Source of the DNA: Anaerolineales bacterium
GTDB taxonomy: Bacteria; Chloroflexota; Anaerolineae; Anaerolineales; Villigracilaceae
Assembly: GCA_024710905.1 (NCBI GenBank)
Contig: JANJTV010000154.1
Span: 1-35,231 of the forward strand
DNA: 35,231 nt
Direction of reading: 5' to 3'
The position numbers and the translations under genes are program-made. The notes under the pieces are model-generated. The model was not told where the DNA came from, did no database searches, and saw only the letters and a list, made by a program, of their open reading frames with translations. This document shows positions 23,126 to 30,575 of the stretch, piece after piece; position 1 is the first letter of the stretch; every line of letters starts with the position of its first letter.

Positions 23126-24680
23126 CGTGAACCCAAACCCCGGCCCCGCCAGCCGCGCCCGTAGTTGGGTCAGTCAGCAGGTTGATTCCTTCCTCAACTG
23201 GCTATTTGCCCTGCACGACAGTTCGGCTTCCATGCGCAGCCTGCTGACCAGTCTCTTCTTCCTCCTCGCATACATCCTTTCGATTGTATTCAACCACTCC
23301 GCCGAGGAATGGGTTACCCTATTTAATATTTGGATTGGGTTGGAACCTGTCAAAGAAACCACAATCCTCCCCATTCCCCTGGATATCCTTGCCAACACCC
23401 TGCTCGCCCCGGCTGTGCTGGCGCGTATGATAGCCCTGGCCATCCCCTTCTGGTTCATGACGGATATGGCCGCTGTGTACCTGGCCGACATCTTTGAAAA
23501 AGAGTTTGATGTTGCAAAAACGTTCCTCGGCCAGGCTGCCTTCGGCGGTTATTACAACACCATCCGCATCTCGAACGGGAAAATAGCCGAAGAACACCTC
23601 GAATCGCCGATTGTCCAGATTGGCGGGCCGGGATACCTGCTGGTTGAACTGGATAGCGCCGTCCTGATTGAAACCCCGGAAGGTGAAGCCCGCATTATCA
23701 GGCCATCAGGCGGCGAGTGGCGCAACCGGGCCGTCATCGACGGTTTTGAGCGCATCCGGCAATGTTTTGACCTACGCGACATATCCGGCTCCCAGGATAT
23801 CGTTGCCCGCAGCCGCGACGGTATCCCCATCACTGCCAAGAACGTCCAGTACACCTTCAGCGTGTACCGGGGCGGGGAATCCGTCAAGAAAACCCTCCCG
23901 GTGCCCTACCCGTTTGACGATGACGTTATCAAAAAATTGGTGTACGGCGAAGTCCGCCCGGTGTCGCCGGGCAAAGTGCCAGAACGCAAACCAGACTGGG
24001 CAACCACCAAACCCGGTAACATCTACTCCAATATCAACAATGAGCTGGGCGGCTTCATCAGCAAACGTGGGTTAAGCGAATTCTTCTCCACCATTGGTGC
24101 GCCGGAAGAAGAAGCCTTCAACAAAATGGAAGAGAACATCCGCAAGAGCGGGCAGGAAATTTCTGGCATCGGCAGCAGCAACGGAGGCAGCCAGCCGCTT
24201 AAGGCGGGTGACTTCACCGCCCGCAGCCTGATTACCAAACTGTTCTATGACGATAAAGGCTTCCGTAAAGTGCTTAAGAACAAAGGCCTGCAACTAAACT
24301 GGATTGGCATTGGCACTTGGGATACCCCGCATGAGATCATCCCGGCTCGCCACATGGAAGCCTGGAAAATCAGCCGCGAAAACTTCATCCGCAAGCATCC
24401 TGATGAACTGGAAAAACTGGAAACCGAAGCCCGCCTGAATGAGATTACCCGCCTGATCCAGCAGGTCATCGAAAAGTGGTACCGTTTAAAAGGTACGAGC
24501 GATGAAGAGTTCATCGACCTGATGTTGGATGAATATCATGAAAAACTTGAAGCCGCCCTGGGCACATACGAACGCGAAGGCCAGGACCCGCCCCGTAACC
24601 TGATAGACGCCCTCTATGCGCTGAACCAGGTGCGTGGAATCCGCGCCCACAACCTTGAACCGGATGAAGGTGTGGGATAA
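23109..24680 (+). CDS. SPFH-like membrane protein, second of a pair
   Basis: The 523-residue protein has about three membrane segments (about 44-61 and a long hydrophobic stretch near 93-125), then a beta-rich region with strands comparable to the first protein: VQIGGPGYLLVELDSAVLIET, DLRDISGSQDIVARSRDGIPITAKNVQYTFSVYRG. The match to the SPFH fold is weaker but the order (constant strand, 'DG-xxI-xx' hairpin, then helices) is the same. The C-terminal 130 residues are helical (ARLNEITRLIQQVIEKWYRL). The start at ATG 23109 has GAAGG five bases upstream and overlaps the preceding gene by 17 bases, implying coupled translation. An in-frame TTG at 23067 has no such signal. PsuG follows 51 bases downstream without a terminator, so the three genes may share a transcript. 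The function is unknown. Confidence 0.72.
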   Translation: MIATDSVNPNPGPASRARSWVSQQVDSFLNWLFALHDSSASMRSLLTSLFFLLAYILSIVFNHSAEEWVTLFNIWIGLEPVKETTILPIPLDILANTLLAPAVLARMIALAIPFWFMTDMAAVYLADIFEKEFDVAKTFLGQAAFGGYYNTIRISNGKIAEEHLESPIVQIGGPGYLLVELDSAVLIETPEGEARIIRPSGGEWRNRAVIDGFERIRQCFDLRDISGSQDIVARSRDGIPITAKNVQYTFSVYRGGESVKKTLPVPYPFDDDVIKKLVYGEVRPVSPGKVPERKPDWATTKPGNIYSNINNELGGFISKRGLSEFFSTIGAPEEEAFNKMEENIRKSGQEISGIGSSNGGSQPLKAGDFTARSLITKLFYDDKGFRKVLKNKGLQLNWIGIGTWDTPHEIIPARHMEAWKISRENFIRKHPDELEKLETEARLNEITRLIQQVIEKWYRLKGTSDEEFIDLMLDEYHEKLEAALGTYEREGQDPPRNLIDALYALNQVRGIRAHNLEPDEGVG

Positions 24681-24731
24681 ATCAACCCAATTCACCGGCT
24701 GGCTCCCCCCGGCCCAATCCATCAAACCAAT

Positions 24732-25673
24732 ATGTTCATTCATCCCCGCTACGAACCGTTAAAATTTTCCCCTGAAATCAGCCGCGCCCTGGCCCAGAAA
24801 TTGCCCGTCGTGGCACTTGAGTCGACCGTCATCACCCACGGCCTTCCCCGCCCGCAAAACCTGAACCTGGCACAGGACATGGAAAGTACCGTTCGGGAGA
24901 ACGGCGCACTGCCTGCCACCGTCGCCGTGATGGAAGGTTTTGTCCGTGTGGGCATCAACCAATCTGAAATGGAAAAGCTGGCCCATGCGCCAGACCCGGT
25001 CAAGGTCAGCTTGCGCGATTTCGCCGCCAGCCTATCCCAGAAAACCACCGGCGGCACCACCGTTGCCGGGACGATGTTTGCCGCGCACCGGGCGGGTATT
25101 CGTGTATTTGCCACCGGCGGCATTGGTGGTGTTCACCGGGAAGCCCGTTTCGATGTCTCCACCGACCTGAAGGCCCTGGCATCCATCCCTACCCTTGTGG
25201 TTTGCGCAGGCGCCAAACGCATCCTCGACCTGCCTGCCACCCTGGAATACCTCGAAACCATGGGGGTTCCGGTTGTTGGCTACCAGACCAATAAATTTCC
25301 CGAATTTTATGTCACTGGCAGACAGCTGCCCGTCAGCGTACAACTGGATGACCCCCTGAAAATTGTTGAGTTCGCCCACTATCACTGGAATGTCCTGGGG
25401 ATGAACTCAGCCATCCTGGTCTGCCAGCAGGTTGACCCAAGCCATGCGCTGGATGCCAGCCTGGCTGATGACGCCGAAGCCCAGGCCTCGAAGGAAATTC
25501 GCGAAAAAGGAATTCGCGGGCAGGCGGTTACGCCGTACGAACTGGGCCGCGTGGCCGAACTGACCAATGGGAAATCAATGCGTTCCAATATCGAATTACT
25601 GAAAAATAACGCCAGCCTGGCTGCAAAAATCGCCGTCGCCATGCAGGCCGCCCTGCGACAAAAAGCCATTTAG
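24732..25673 (+). CDS. psuG: Pseudouridine-5'-phosphate glycosidase
   Basis: PsuG cleaves the C-C glycosidic bond of pseudouridine 5'-phosphate to uracil and ribose-5-phosphate in the cytoplasm, recycling pseudouridine from RNA turnover. The 313-residue length matches the family. Conserved blocks are VALESTVITHGLPRP (catalytic E30), PATVAVMEG, KTTGGTTVAGTM, FATGGIGGVHR, VVCAGAKRILDLPATLEYLETMGVPV with the Schiff-base lysine K162, and VTPYELGRVAELTNGKS. No pseudouridine kinase (psuK) is adjacent. There is no ribosome site before the ATG; translation may rely on coupling to the upstream gene 51 bases away. It ends at a strong bidirectional terminator. Confidence 0.97.
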   Translation: MFIHPRYEPLKFSPEISRALAQKLPVVALESTVITHGLPRPQNLNLAQDMESTVRENGALPATVAVMEGFVRVGINQSEMEKLAHAPDPVKVSLRDFAASLSQKTTGGTTVAGTMFAAHRAGIRVFATGGIGGVHREARFDVSTDLKALASIPTLVVCAGAKRILDLPATLEYLETMGVPVVGYQTNKFPEFYVTGRQLPVSVQLDDPLKIVEFAHYHWNVLGMNSAILVCQQVDPSHALDASLADDAEAQASKEIREKGIRGQAVTPYELGRVAELTNGKSMRSNIELLKNNASLAAKIAVAMQAALRQKAI

Positions 25674-25675
25674 AC

Positions 25676-25726
25676 AATAGATAAAGACAGCGCGAGCAGA
25701 AAAAGCTCGCGCTGTCTTTATCTATT
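25676..25726. terminator. Bidirectional terminator between psuG and the Thr/Pro-rich gene
   Basis: A perfect 22-bp inverted repeat (arms 25676-25697 and 25705-25726) with a 7-base loop AGAAAAA. The last two bases of the 3' arm form part of the minus-strand gene's stop codon. It is the longest hairpin in the window. Confidence 0.88.
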
Positions 25727-26675
25727 AAGGTGTTGCGTTCGGCGTTGTGGTGGGCCAGCGCGTATCACTCGGGCGCGGCGTCAACGTAGGCGGGCTGGTG
25801 GAGGTTGGTGGCAGTGTGGAAGTCGGTGACAGCGTCATGCTGGCCGGTATGGTAGCCGTCGGGCTGGGCGTGTTCGATAATTCCAGGGTTGGTGTCGGGC
25901 TGGGCGTTACTGTAATTGGATCCCCCTCTACAACAAACAACCCGACAGATTTCCATTCCAGCCCGACAAAGATCTGCACCTGGTAATCTCCCGGCAGCCA
26001 TTCGTCTGCGCCAGGTTCCCAAAAAGTCGAACCATAGCCGCCCGTTGTGCCATCCCAGGGCGCAGTCTGGTAATGTACCAGTTCACCATTTCGATACCAA
26101 AGCGCTGTCCATTGCACGCCGGGAATCATCTGGTCATAACTATACAACACATAAATTCGTCGCAGCGGGTTCGCAAACGTCGTTCCCGGGCGCACCGGCT
26201 GGAAATTACTATCAATTCCCAGTGCAAACGTCAGCGGGCTGAAGACTGCATCCGGATTGGGTGTGACAAAACTCTCAAACAAGACTTCAATTGCCAATGG
26301 CATAAAAGGTGTCGGGGTAATCGTTGGCGTATCCGTAATGGAAGGCGTTTCAGTAATCGTAGGCGTTTCAGTAATCGTAGGCGTTAATGTAATGGTCGGT
26401 GTCTGTGTGATGGTCGGCGAAACACTCGGGCTGGGCGATGGCGGGAAATACTGGTACGCGACCGGTTCGCCGTAATTCAATAGCAGAAAAGCAAAACCCA
26501 CCAGCCCAAAGCCAAGAAGAATCTGCAACCAGCCGCCAGTCAGCCGTTGCTGGCGAAGGCGAAAATAGGTTAATTTACGGCCCGAACGGATGGTCTCAAT
26601 CCCCACCCACACACTGAGCAGCGCCCCTGCAAATGCCAGTAAAATGGCTGTTTCAATCCCGGCCTTAATATCCAT
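25725..26675 (-). CDS. Membrane protein with Thr/Pro-rich extracytoplasmic linkers
   Basis: I do not recognise a characterised family. The 316-residue protein has two membrane segments (about 6-27 and 49-67), then an extracytoplasmic linker made of TITxTP hexapeptides. A compact domain follows (about 128-235), with many aromatics: YVLYSYDQMIPGVQWTALWYRNGEL, STFWEPGADEWLPGDYQVQIFVGLEWKSVGLFVVEG. The end is a second Thr/Ser/Pro-rich tail. The middle domain looks like a beta-sandwich. Such TxTP linkers are typical of surface proteins in this phylum and are probably stretched or glycosylated. ATG 26675 lies 7 bases after a TATAAT box on the minus strand; a TTG six bases upstream is in frame but lies inside the predicted start region. 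It diverges from isopentenyl phosphate kinase. The function is unknown. Confidence 0.72.
   Translation of the reverse strand: MDIKAGIETAILLAFAGALLSVWVGIETIRSGRKLTYFRLRQQRLTGGWLQILLGFGLVGFAFLLLNYGEPVAYQYFPPSPSPSVSPTITQTPTITLTPTITETPTITETPSITDTPTITPTPFMPLAIEVLFESFVTPNPDAVFSPLTFALGIDSNFQPVRPGTTFANPLRRIYVLYSYDQMIPGVQWTALWYRNGELVHYQTAPWDGTTGGYGSTFWEPGADEWLPGDYQVQIFVGLEWKSVGLFVVEGDPITVTPSPTPTLELSNTPSPTATIPASMTLSPTSTLPPTSTSPPTLTPRPSDTRWPTTTPNATP
26308..26415 (-). repeat. 18-bp tandem repeat encoding TITxTP-type hexapeptides
   Basis: Six 18-base units lie in frame inside the Thr/Pro-rich protein. Units three and four (26344-26361, 26362-26379) are identical (GGCGTTTCAGTAATCGTA on the plus strand); the others differ by several bases. 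They encode the repeated hexapeptide T-I-T-x-T-P with x = Q, L, E, E, D, P; one copy begins with S. Confidence 0.88.
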
Positions 26676-26682
26676 AGGCAAA

Positions 26683-26688
26683 ATTATA
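26683..26688 (-). promoter_or_regulatory. -10 box of the Thr/Pro-rich gene (leaderless)
   Basis: TATAAT on the minus strand lies 7 bases before the ATG at 26675. It faces the divergent TATAAT of the kinase gene across 21 bases, so the two polymerase sites overlap. Confidence 0.6.
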
Positions 26689-26709
26689 CCCGCAAGGGTT
26701 GCCTGTCGT

Positions 26710-26715
26710 TATAAT
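26710..26715 (+). promoter_or_regulatory. -10 box of the isopentenyl phosphate kinase gene (leaderless)
   Basis: TATAAT lies 6 bases before the ATG at 26722, with no ribosome site. No clear -35 is seen; the -35 zone would overlap the divergent promoter. Confidence 0.6.
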
Positions 26716-26721
26716 CGGGAT

Positions 26722-27522
26722 ATGTCACAACTCACCCTGTTGAAGCTGGGCGGCTCACTGATTACCGACAAAAACCACCCGTTCACTGCCAGGCTGGATG
26801 TTCTCCGGGATTTGGCGGCACAGATCGCTGCCGCCAGGCAGGTTACCCCGGGCCTGCCCCTCGTTTTGGGGCATGGTTCAGGTTCCTTTGGGCATACCGT
26901 TGCCAAACAATACGGCACACGCCAGGGCGTTTATGATTCAGCAGGCTGGCAGGGCTTTACCGAAGTCTGGTACCAGGCCTCGACCCTCAATCGGCATGTG
27001 ATGACCGCCCTGCACGATGCGGGCCTGCCTGCCATTGCCCTGTCACCGGTGGCCGCCATCACCGCTAAAAACGGAAAAGTTGCCCGCTGGGACCTCACAT
27101 CCCTGCAAGCGGCACTAAAAGCCGAGATTATCCCGGTCGTTTATGGGGATGTGGCCTTTGATGAAGCGCTGGGTGGGACAATCCTCTCCACCGAGGATAT
27201 TTTTGAACACCTGGCAATGGAACTAGAACCAAAACGGATATTGTTGGCCGGGCTTGAAGAGGCGGTCTGGGCCGATTTCCCAGTGAACAAACAGCGGGTG
27301 AGCCTGATTACGCCATCCTCTTTTAACGAGATCAAAAGCGGGGTGGGGAAATCCCACGCAGCAGATGTAACCGGCGGCATGGAATCCAAAGTGATGCAAA
27401 TGCTGGCGTTGGTCCAACAGGTGGATGGACTGACTGCCGAAATTTTTGGCGGTGAGCAGCCCGAGAATTTGGCAAAGGTACTGGCAGGCGAGCAGGCAGG
27501 AACGCGCATTCAGCGGGATTAA
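26722..27522 (+). CDS. Isopentenyl phosphate kinase
   Basis: This 266-residue amino-acid-kinase-fold enzyme phosphorylates isopentenyl phosphate to isopentenyl diphosphate, the last step of the alternative mevalonate pathway known from archaea and some Chloroflexota. The N-terminal LLKLGGSLITDK (6-17) is the phosphate loop, and GHGSGSFGH (50-58) carries the catalytic histidine (H58) that separates isopentenyl phosphate kinases from other family members. Further conserved parts are IPVVYGDVAFD, GGTILSTEDIFEHLA, ILLAGLEEAVWADFP and DVTGGMESKV. The start used is ATG 26722; upstream in-frame codons run through the promoter. No other isoprenoid gene is near. Fosfomycin kinase is a remote relative but does not carry this histidine context. 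The family assignment is strong; the pathway role depends on genes outside the window. Confidence 0.92.
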   Translation: MSQLTLLKLGGSLITDKNHPFTARLDVLRDLAAQIAAARQVTPGLPLVLGHGSGSFGHTVAKQYGTRQGVYDSAGWQGFTEVWYQASTLNRHVMTALHDAGLPAIALSPVAAITAKNGKVARWDLTSLQAALKAEIIPVVYGDVAFDEALGGTILSTEDIFEHLAMELEPKRILLAGLEEAVWADFPVNKQRVSLITPSSFNEIKSGVGKSHAADVTGGMESKVMQMLALVQQVDGLTAEIFGGEQPENLAKVLAGEQAGTRIQRD

Positions 27523-27527
27523 ATGAA

Positions 27528-27561
27528 TACACCCCCGGCCATTTGACTGACCGGGGGTGTA
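27528..27561. terminator. Stem-loop between convergent genes, possible terminator
   Basis: TACACCCCCGG / CCGGGGGTGTA forms a perfect 11-bp stem with a 12-base loop just after the kinase stop. It has no clean T-run on the plus side and only TGTATTCATTTAA on the minus side, so it may be weaker than the others. Confidence 0.55.
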
Positions 27562-27577
27562 CTACGAATGGGGCAAG

Positions 27578-28366
27578 TTACAAAACGCAGAAGTAATAAT
27601 GGTAAAGCAGTGAGCCAAAAGCGTGGTAGGCCGGGTTTGGAAGGCAATACTCAACATCCTCGTCTCCGGTATCATCCGGGACAAAGATGGCCGGTAACTT
27701 CCCATCAAACTCTTCATACATTTCCTCGGCCATTTCTTCACTGATTAATTCGTAAACCACGTAATAGAACAAATCAGTCATGATTGGTTGCGGATGATCA
27801 AAAGCAATCATATCCATCTCTTCAGGCATGCTGTAAGAACAATGCCCGCCAACCACTGCCGGGGTCATGTAGCCTTCTTCCAATGCATATTCCAGCCAGC
27901 CATCATAAATCGGATCATCCTCATACAGCAATTCAAGGAGTTCTTCTTCGGTAATGCCTTCATCTGCGGCAAATTGCACCAAATCCAAATAGAGCGCCCA
28001 GATGTCAAAGCAGTAGCCGGGCTCCTGCTTGGCGGGGATAATCCCAAAATAGAAACCTTCTCCCGCCAGGACAAGAATGCCCTGACTTCCGGCAAACCCG
28101 CCCGAACCATAACTGGAGATACAGACCAGCGTCACCCCATCATCATTGAACTGACAATCGAGCGGGAAGATATGGCTGCCAACCTGCAGGTAGCCTTCCA
28201 GTTCGCCGGGTTCCCATGCGCCGGTGACATTGAACTTAAAGACCAGGCCTTTATTAACATGCTCCACCCCAATGAGTGTAATACTGCGTGGCTCATCAGC
28301 CAGGGCGGGGCTGACAATGGCAAAAGCCATTACAAAAACGGTCAACAAAACGATCAGTTTTTTCAT
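27578..28366 (-). CDS. Secreted protein of unknown function
   Basis: The 262-residue protein has a clear Sec signal peptide (basic KK, hydrophobic core, cleavage near SPALA-DEP, residue 23). The mature part starts with a beta-rich domain (ITLIGVEHVNKGLVFKFNVTG, then GYLQVGSHIFPLDCQFNDDGVTLVC). An acidic, helical middle follows (EGITEEELLELLYEDDP), then a C-terminal region with aromatic residues. Six cysteines suggest three disulfides. I do not recognise a family; the N-terminal part resembles extracellular beta-sandwich modules. The RBS AGGGAGAAG lies right before ATG 28366, and TATAAT lies about 40 bases upstream. It converges on isopentenyl phosphate kinase and diverges from formate-tetrahydrofolate ligase. 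The exact role cannot be inferred. Confidence 0.8.
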   Translation of the reverse strand: MKKLIVLLTVFVMAFAIVSPALADEPRSITLIGVEHVNKGLVFKFNVTGAWEPGELEGYLQVGSHIFPLDCQFNDDGVTLVCISSYGSGGFAGSQGILVLAGEGFYFGIIPAKQEPGYCFDIWALYLDLVQFAADEGITEEELLELLYEDDPIYDGWLEYALEEGYMTPAVVGGHCSYSMPEEMDMIAFDHPQPIMTDLFYYVVYELISEEMAEEMYEEFDGKLPAIFVPDDTGDEDVEYCLPNPAYHAFGSLLYHYYFCVL

Positions 28367-28405
28367 TTTCTTCTCCCTTGGAATCGTGAATCGAGCACCA
28401 AAAAA

Positions 28406-28411
28406 ATTATA
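28406..28411 (-). promoter_or_regulatory. -10 box of the secreted-protein gene
   Basis: TATAAT on the minus strand, within an AT-rich stretch, lies 39 bases before the ATG and its ribosome site. No good -35 is seen at standard spacing. Confidence 0.45.
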
Positions 28412-28548
28412 GCAAAATAATTACAAATTACTAGTACTTTTGTACTACTCAATATAGTCGGCTTTTCAGGTGGAAAAGGGTCGCAAAGCGGAAATTTTCA
28501 GGCACTTTTGACATGACACCCCGCGCAAGAATTGGGGATAGATGTCTC

Positions 28549-28577
28549 TTGCAAAACTTGTCAAACAAATCCATAAT
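28549..28577 (+). promoter_or_regulatory. Putative promoter of the formate-tetrahydrofolate ligase gene
   Basis: TTGCAA (28549-28554), a 17-base spacer and CATAAT (28572-28577) fit a sigma-70 promoter, giving a leader of about 42 bases with GGAG before the ATG. The rest of the 259-base gap shows only a small AGTAC/GTACT hairpin (28433-28446) and an isolated TTGACA (28508-28513); no riboswitch fold was recognised. Confidence 0.4.
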
Positions 28578-28625
28578 GGTATTTGAATTGTGTCAATTGT
28601 CGTATCCCACCCAAATGGAGAAAAC

Positions 28626-30536
28626 ATGAGCAAACCGTTTACACCCACCAAACTCAAATTGCTGCGCCCTGTCCCATCGGATATTGAGATCGCCCAGGCC
28701 GGGACGTTGAAACCGATCGTGCAAGTGGCCGAAGAGTTGGGGCTGACTCCTGATGACCTCGAAATGTACGGGCCTTATAAAGCGAAAATCCGCCTGGAAG
28801 TGCTGGAGCGTTTTAAGAACGCACCGGATGGCAAATATATTGATGTGACAGCCATTACACCCACCCCGCTGGGTGAAGGCAAGACCACCACCACCGTGGG
28901 CCTGAGTCAGGCCCTGGGCGCCCACCTGGGAAGAAAGGTAATCACAGCCATTCGCCAGCCATCGCAAGGCCCCACCTTCGGCATTAAAGGCGGTGCAGCG
29001 GGCGGTGGATACAGCCAGGTCATCCCGATGGAGGATTTCAACCTGCATCTGACCGGCGACATCCACGCCATTACCGCAGCCAACAACCTGTGCGCAGCAG
29101 CCATTGACGCGCGCATGTTCCATGAGAGCGAACAGGACGACGAAAAACTGTTCAATGCCCTGTGCCCGAAAGACAAGCAGGGGAAACGCAAATTCTCCCC
29201 ATCCATGTTCAAGCGCCTGAAAAAACTGGGCATCAACAAGAAAGACCCCGAAGAACTGACTGCTGAGGAACGCAGCCGCTTTGCCCGGCTGGATATTGAC
29301 CCCGCTACCCTGACCTGGCGACGCGTGATGGACACCAATGACCGCTTCTTGCGCGAAATTGAAATTGGCCTTGGCCCGGAAGAAAAAGGGAAAACCCGCC
29401 GTACCGGGTTCGACATCACCGTAGCCAGCGAAATCATGGCCATCCTGGCCCTGACCACCTCCCTGGCCGATATGCGCGAACGCATGGGCAATATCGTTGT
29501 GGCCACCAACCACAAAGGTGAAGCAGTCACTGCCGAAGACCTGGGCGTGGCCGGAGCCATGACCGTGCTGATGAAAGACGCCATCAAGCCCAACCTGATG
29601 CAAACCCTCGAAGGCACACCTGCCATTGTGCATGCCGGGCCGTTCGCAAATATTGCCCATGGACAGTCCTCCATTATTGCAGACAAGATCGCCCTCAAAC
29701 TGGTCGGTGCGGATGGTTTCGTCATCACCGAATCAGGCTTTGGCGCCGACATCGGCATGGAAAAATTCTTCGGCATCAAGTGCCGTTACAGCGGGCTTGT
29801 TCCGCAGGTGGTGGTGCTGGTTGCCACCGTCCGCGCCCTCAAGATGCACGGCGGTGGGCCAAAAGTGGTGGCTGGCAAACCACTGGCATCCGAATACACT
29901 GAAGAGAACCTCGATCTGTTGCGCAAAGGCCTGCCTAACATGGAACAGCACATCCAGAACGCGCTCAAATACGGCGTCAATGTGGTCGTAGCTGTCAATT
30001 CGTTTGCCAATGACACCCCCGCCGAAGTAGAACTGGTTCGCAAGGCCGCCCTCGAGGCCGGGGCCATGGATGCCGTTGTCTCCACCCACTGGATGGATGG
30101 CGGCGCAGGAGCAGTCAAACTGGCGGAAGCGGTGGCCAAAGCCGCTGAAAAACCCAGCCAGTTCAAGCAGCTGTACCCGCTGGAAATGTCCATCAAGGAC
30201 AAAATTGAAACTGTCTGCCGTGAGATCTACCGTGCCGATGGCGTAGATTACAGCGAAGAAGCCGAAAAGAAAATCAAACTCTACACCGAATTGGGTTTCG
30301 ATAAACTGCCCATCTGCAATGCCAAAACCCACCTTTCGTTCAGCACCGACGCTGAACAAAAAGGCGCACCGACCGGTTTCCGGGTGCTCATTCGTGACAT
30401 CCGCGCCAGCGTTGGCGCCGGGTTCCTCTACCCACTGCTGGGAACCATGCGCACCATGCCCGGCCTGCCGACCCGCCCGGTCTTTTACGACGTAGACCTG
30501 GACCTGGAAACCGGCAAAGTAGTCGGCCTGTTCTAA
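28626..30536 (+). CDS. fhs: Formate-tetrahydrofolate ligase, long (eukaryote-like) form
   Basis: The cytoplasmic enzyme ligates formate to tetrahydrofolate with ATP, giving 10-formyl-THF for purines, or the methyl branch of the Wood-Ljungdahl pathway. The P-loop [11 protein letters not shown] lies at 80-90, followed by [53 protein letters not shown] and [12 protein letters not shown]. The 636-residue length exceeds the usual bacterial size (about 555-560). The main extra part is an insertion of about 55 residues between the HAITAANN helix and [10 protein letters not shown], containing [23 protein letters not shown]. From memory, this form and the surrounding sequence closely resemble the synthetase domain of eukaryotic C1-THF synthase. 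The start is ATG 28626 with GGAG at 28617-28620; an upstream in-frame TTG at 28590 has no such signal. No other folate genes are adjacent. Confidence 0.96.
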   Translation: MSKPFTPTKLKLLRPVPSDIEIAQAGTLKPIVQVAEELGLTPDDLEMYGPYKAKIRLEVLERFKNAPDGKYIDVTAITPTPLGEGKTTTTVGLSQALGAHLGRKVITAIRQPSQGPTFGIKGGAAGGGYSQVIPMEDFNLHLTGDIHAITAANNLCAAAIDARMFHESEQDDEKLFNALCPKDKQGKRKFSPSMFKRLKKLGINKKDPEELTAEERSRFARLDIDPATLTWRRVMDTNDRFLREIEIGLGPEEKGKTRRTGFDITVASEIMAILALTTSLADMRERMGNIVVATNHKGEAVTAEDLGVAGAMTVLMKDAIKPNLMQTLEGTPAIVHAGPFANIAHGQSSIIADKIALKLVGADGFVITESGFGADIGMEKFFGIKCRYSGLVPQVVVLVATVRALKMHGGGPKVVAGKPLASEYTEENLDLLRKGLPNMEQHIQNALKYGVNVVVAVNSFANDTPAEVELVRKAALEAGAMDAVVSTHWMDGGAGAVKLAEAVAKAAEKPSQFKQLYPLEMSIKDKIETVCREIYRADGVDYSEEAEKKIKLYTELGFDKLPICNAKTHLSFSTDAEQKGAPTGFRVLIRDIRASVGAGFLYPLLGTMRTMPGLPTRPVFYDVDLDLETGKVVGLF

Positions 30537-30541
30537 ACAAC

Positions 30542-30570
30542 AACTCCCCTGTGAATCACACAGGGGAGTT
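30542..30570. terminator. Bidirectional terminator between fhs and galK
   Basis: The perfect 12-bp inverted repeat AACTCCCCTGTG / CACAGGGGAGTT has a 5-base loop and is followed on the plus strand by TCTCTTTA. It lies between the stops of two convergent genes. Confidence 0.8.
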
Positions 30571-30575
30571 TCTCT

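Noticed and set aside
26308-26415. Tandem repeats as a CRISPR array
   Set aside because: The units are contiguous, 18 bases long, without spacers, and in frame with a protein repeat.
28590-28625. Upstream TTG start for formate-tetrahydrofolate ligase
   Set aside because: It adds 12 residues unlike the family, and the ATG at 28626 has GGAG with good spacing.
28367-28625. Possible tetrahydrofolate or other riboswitch before fhs
   Set aside because: Apart from a 5-bp AGTAC/GTACT hairpin I found no conserved riboswitch core; only promoter-like sequence is supported.
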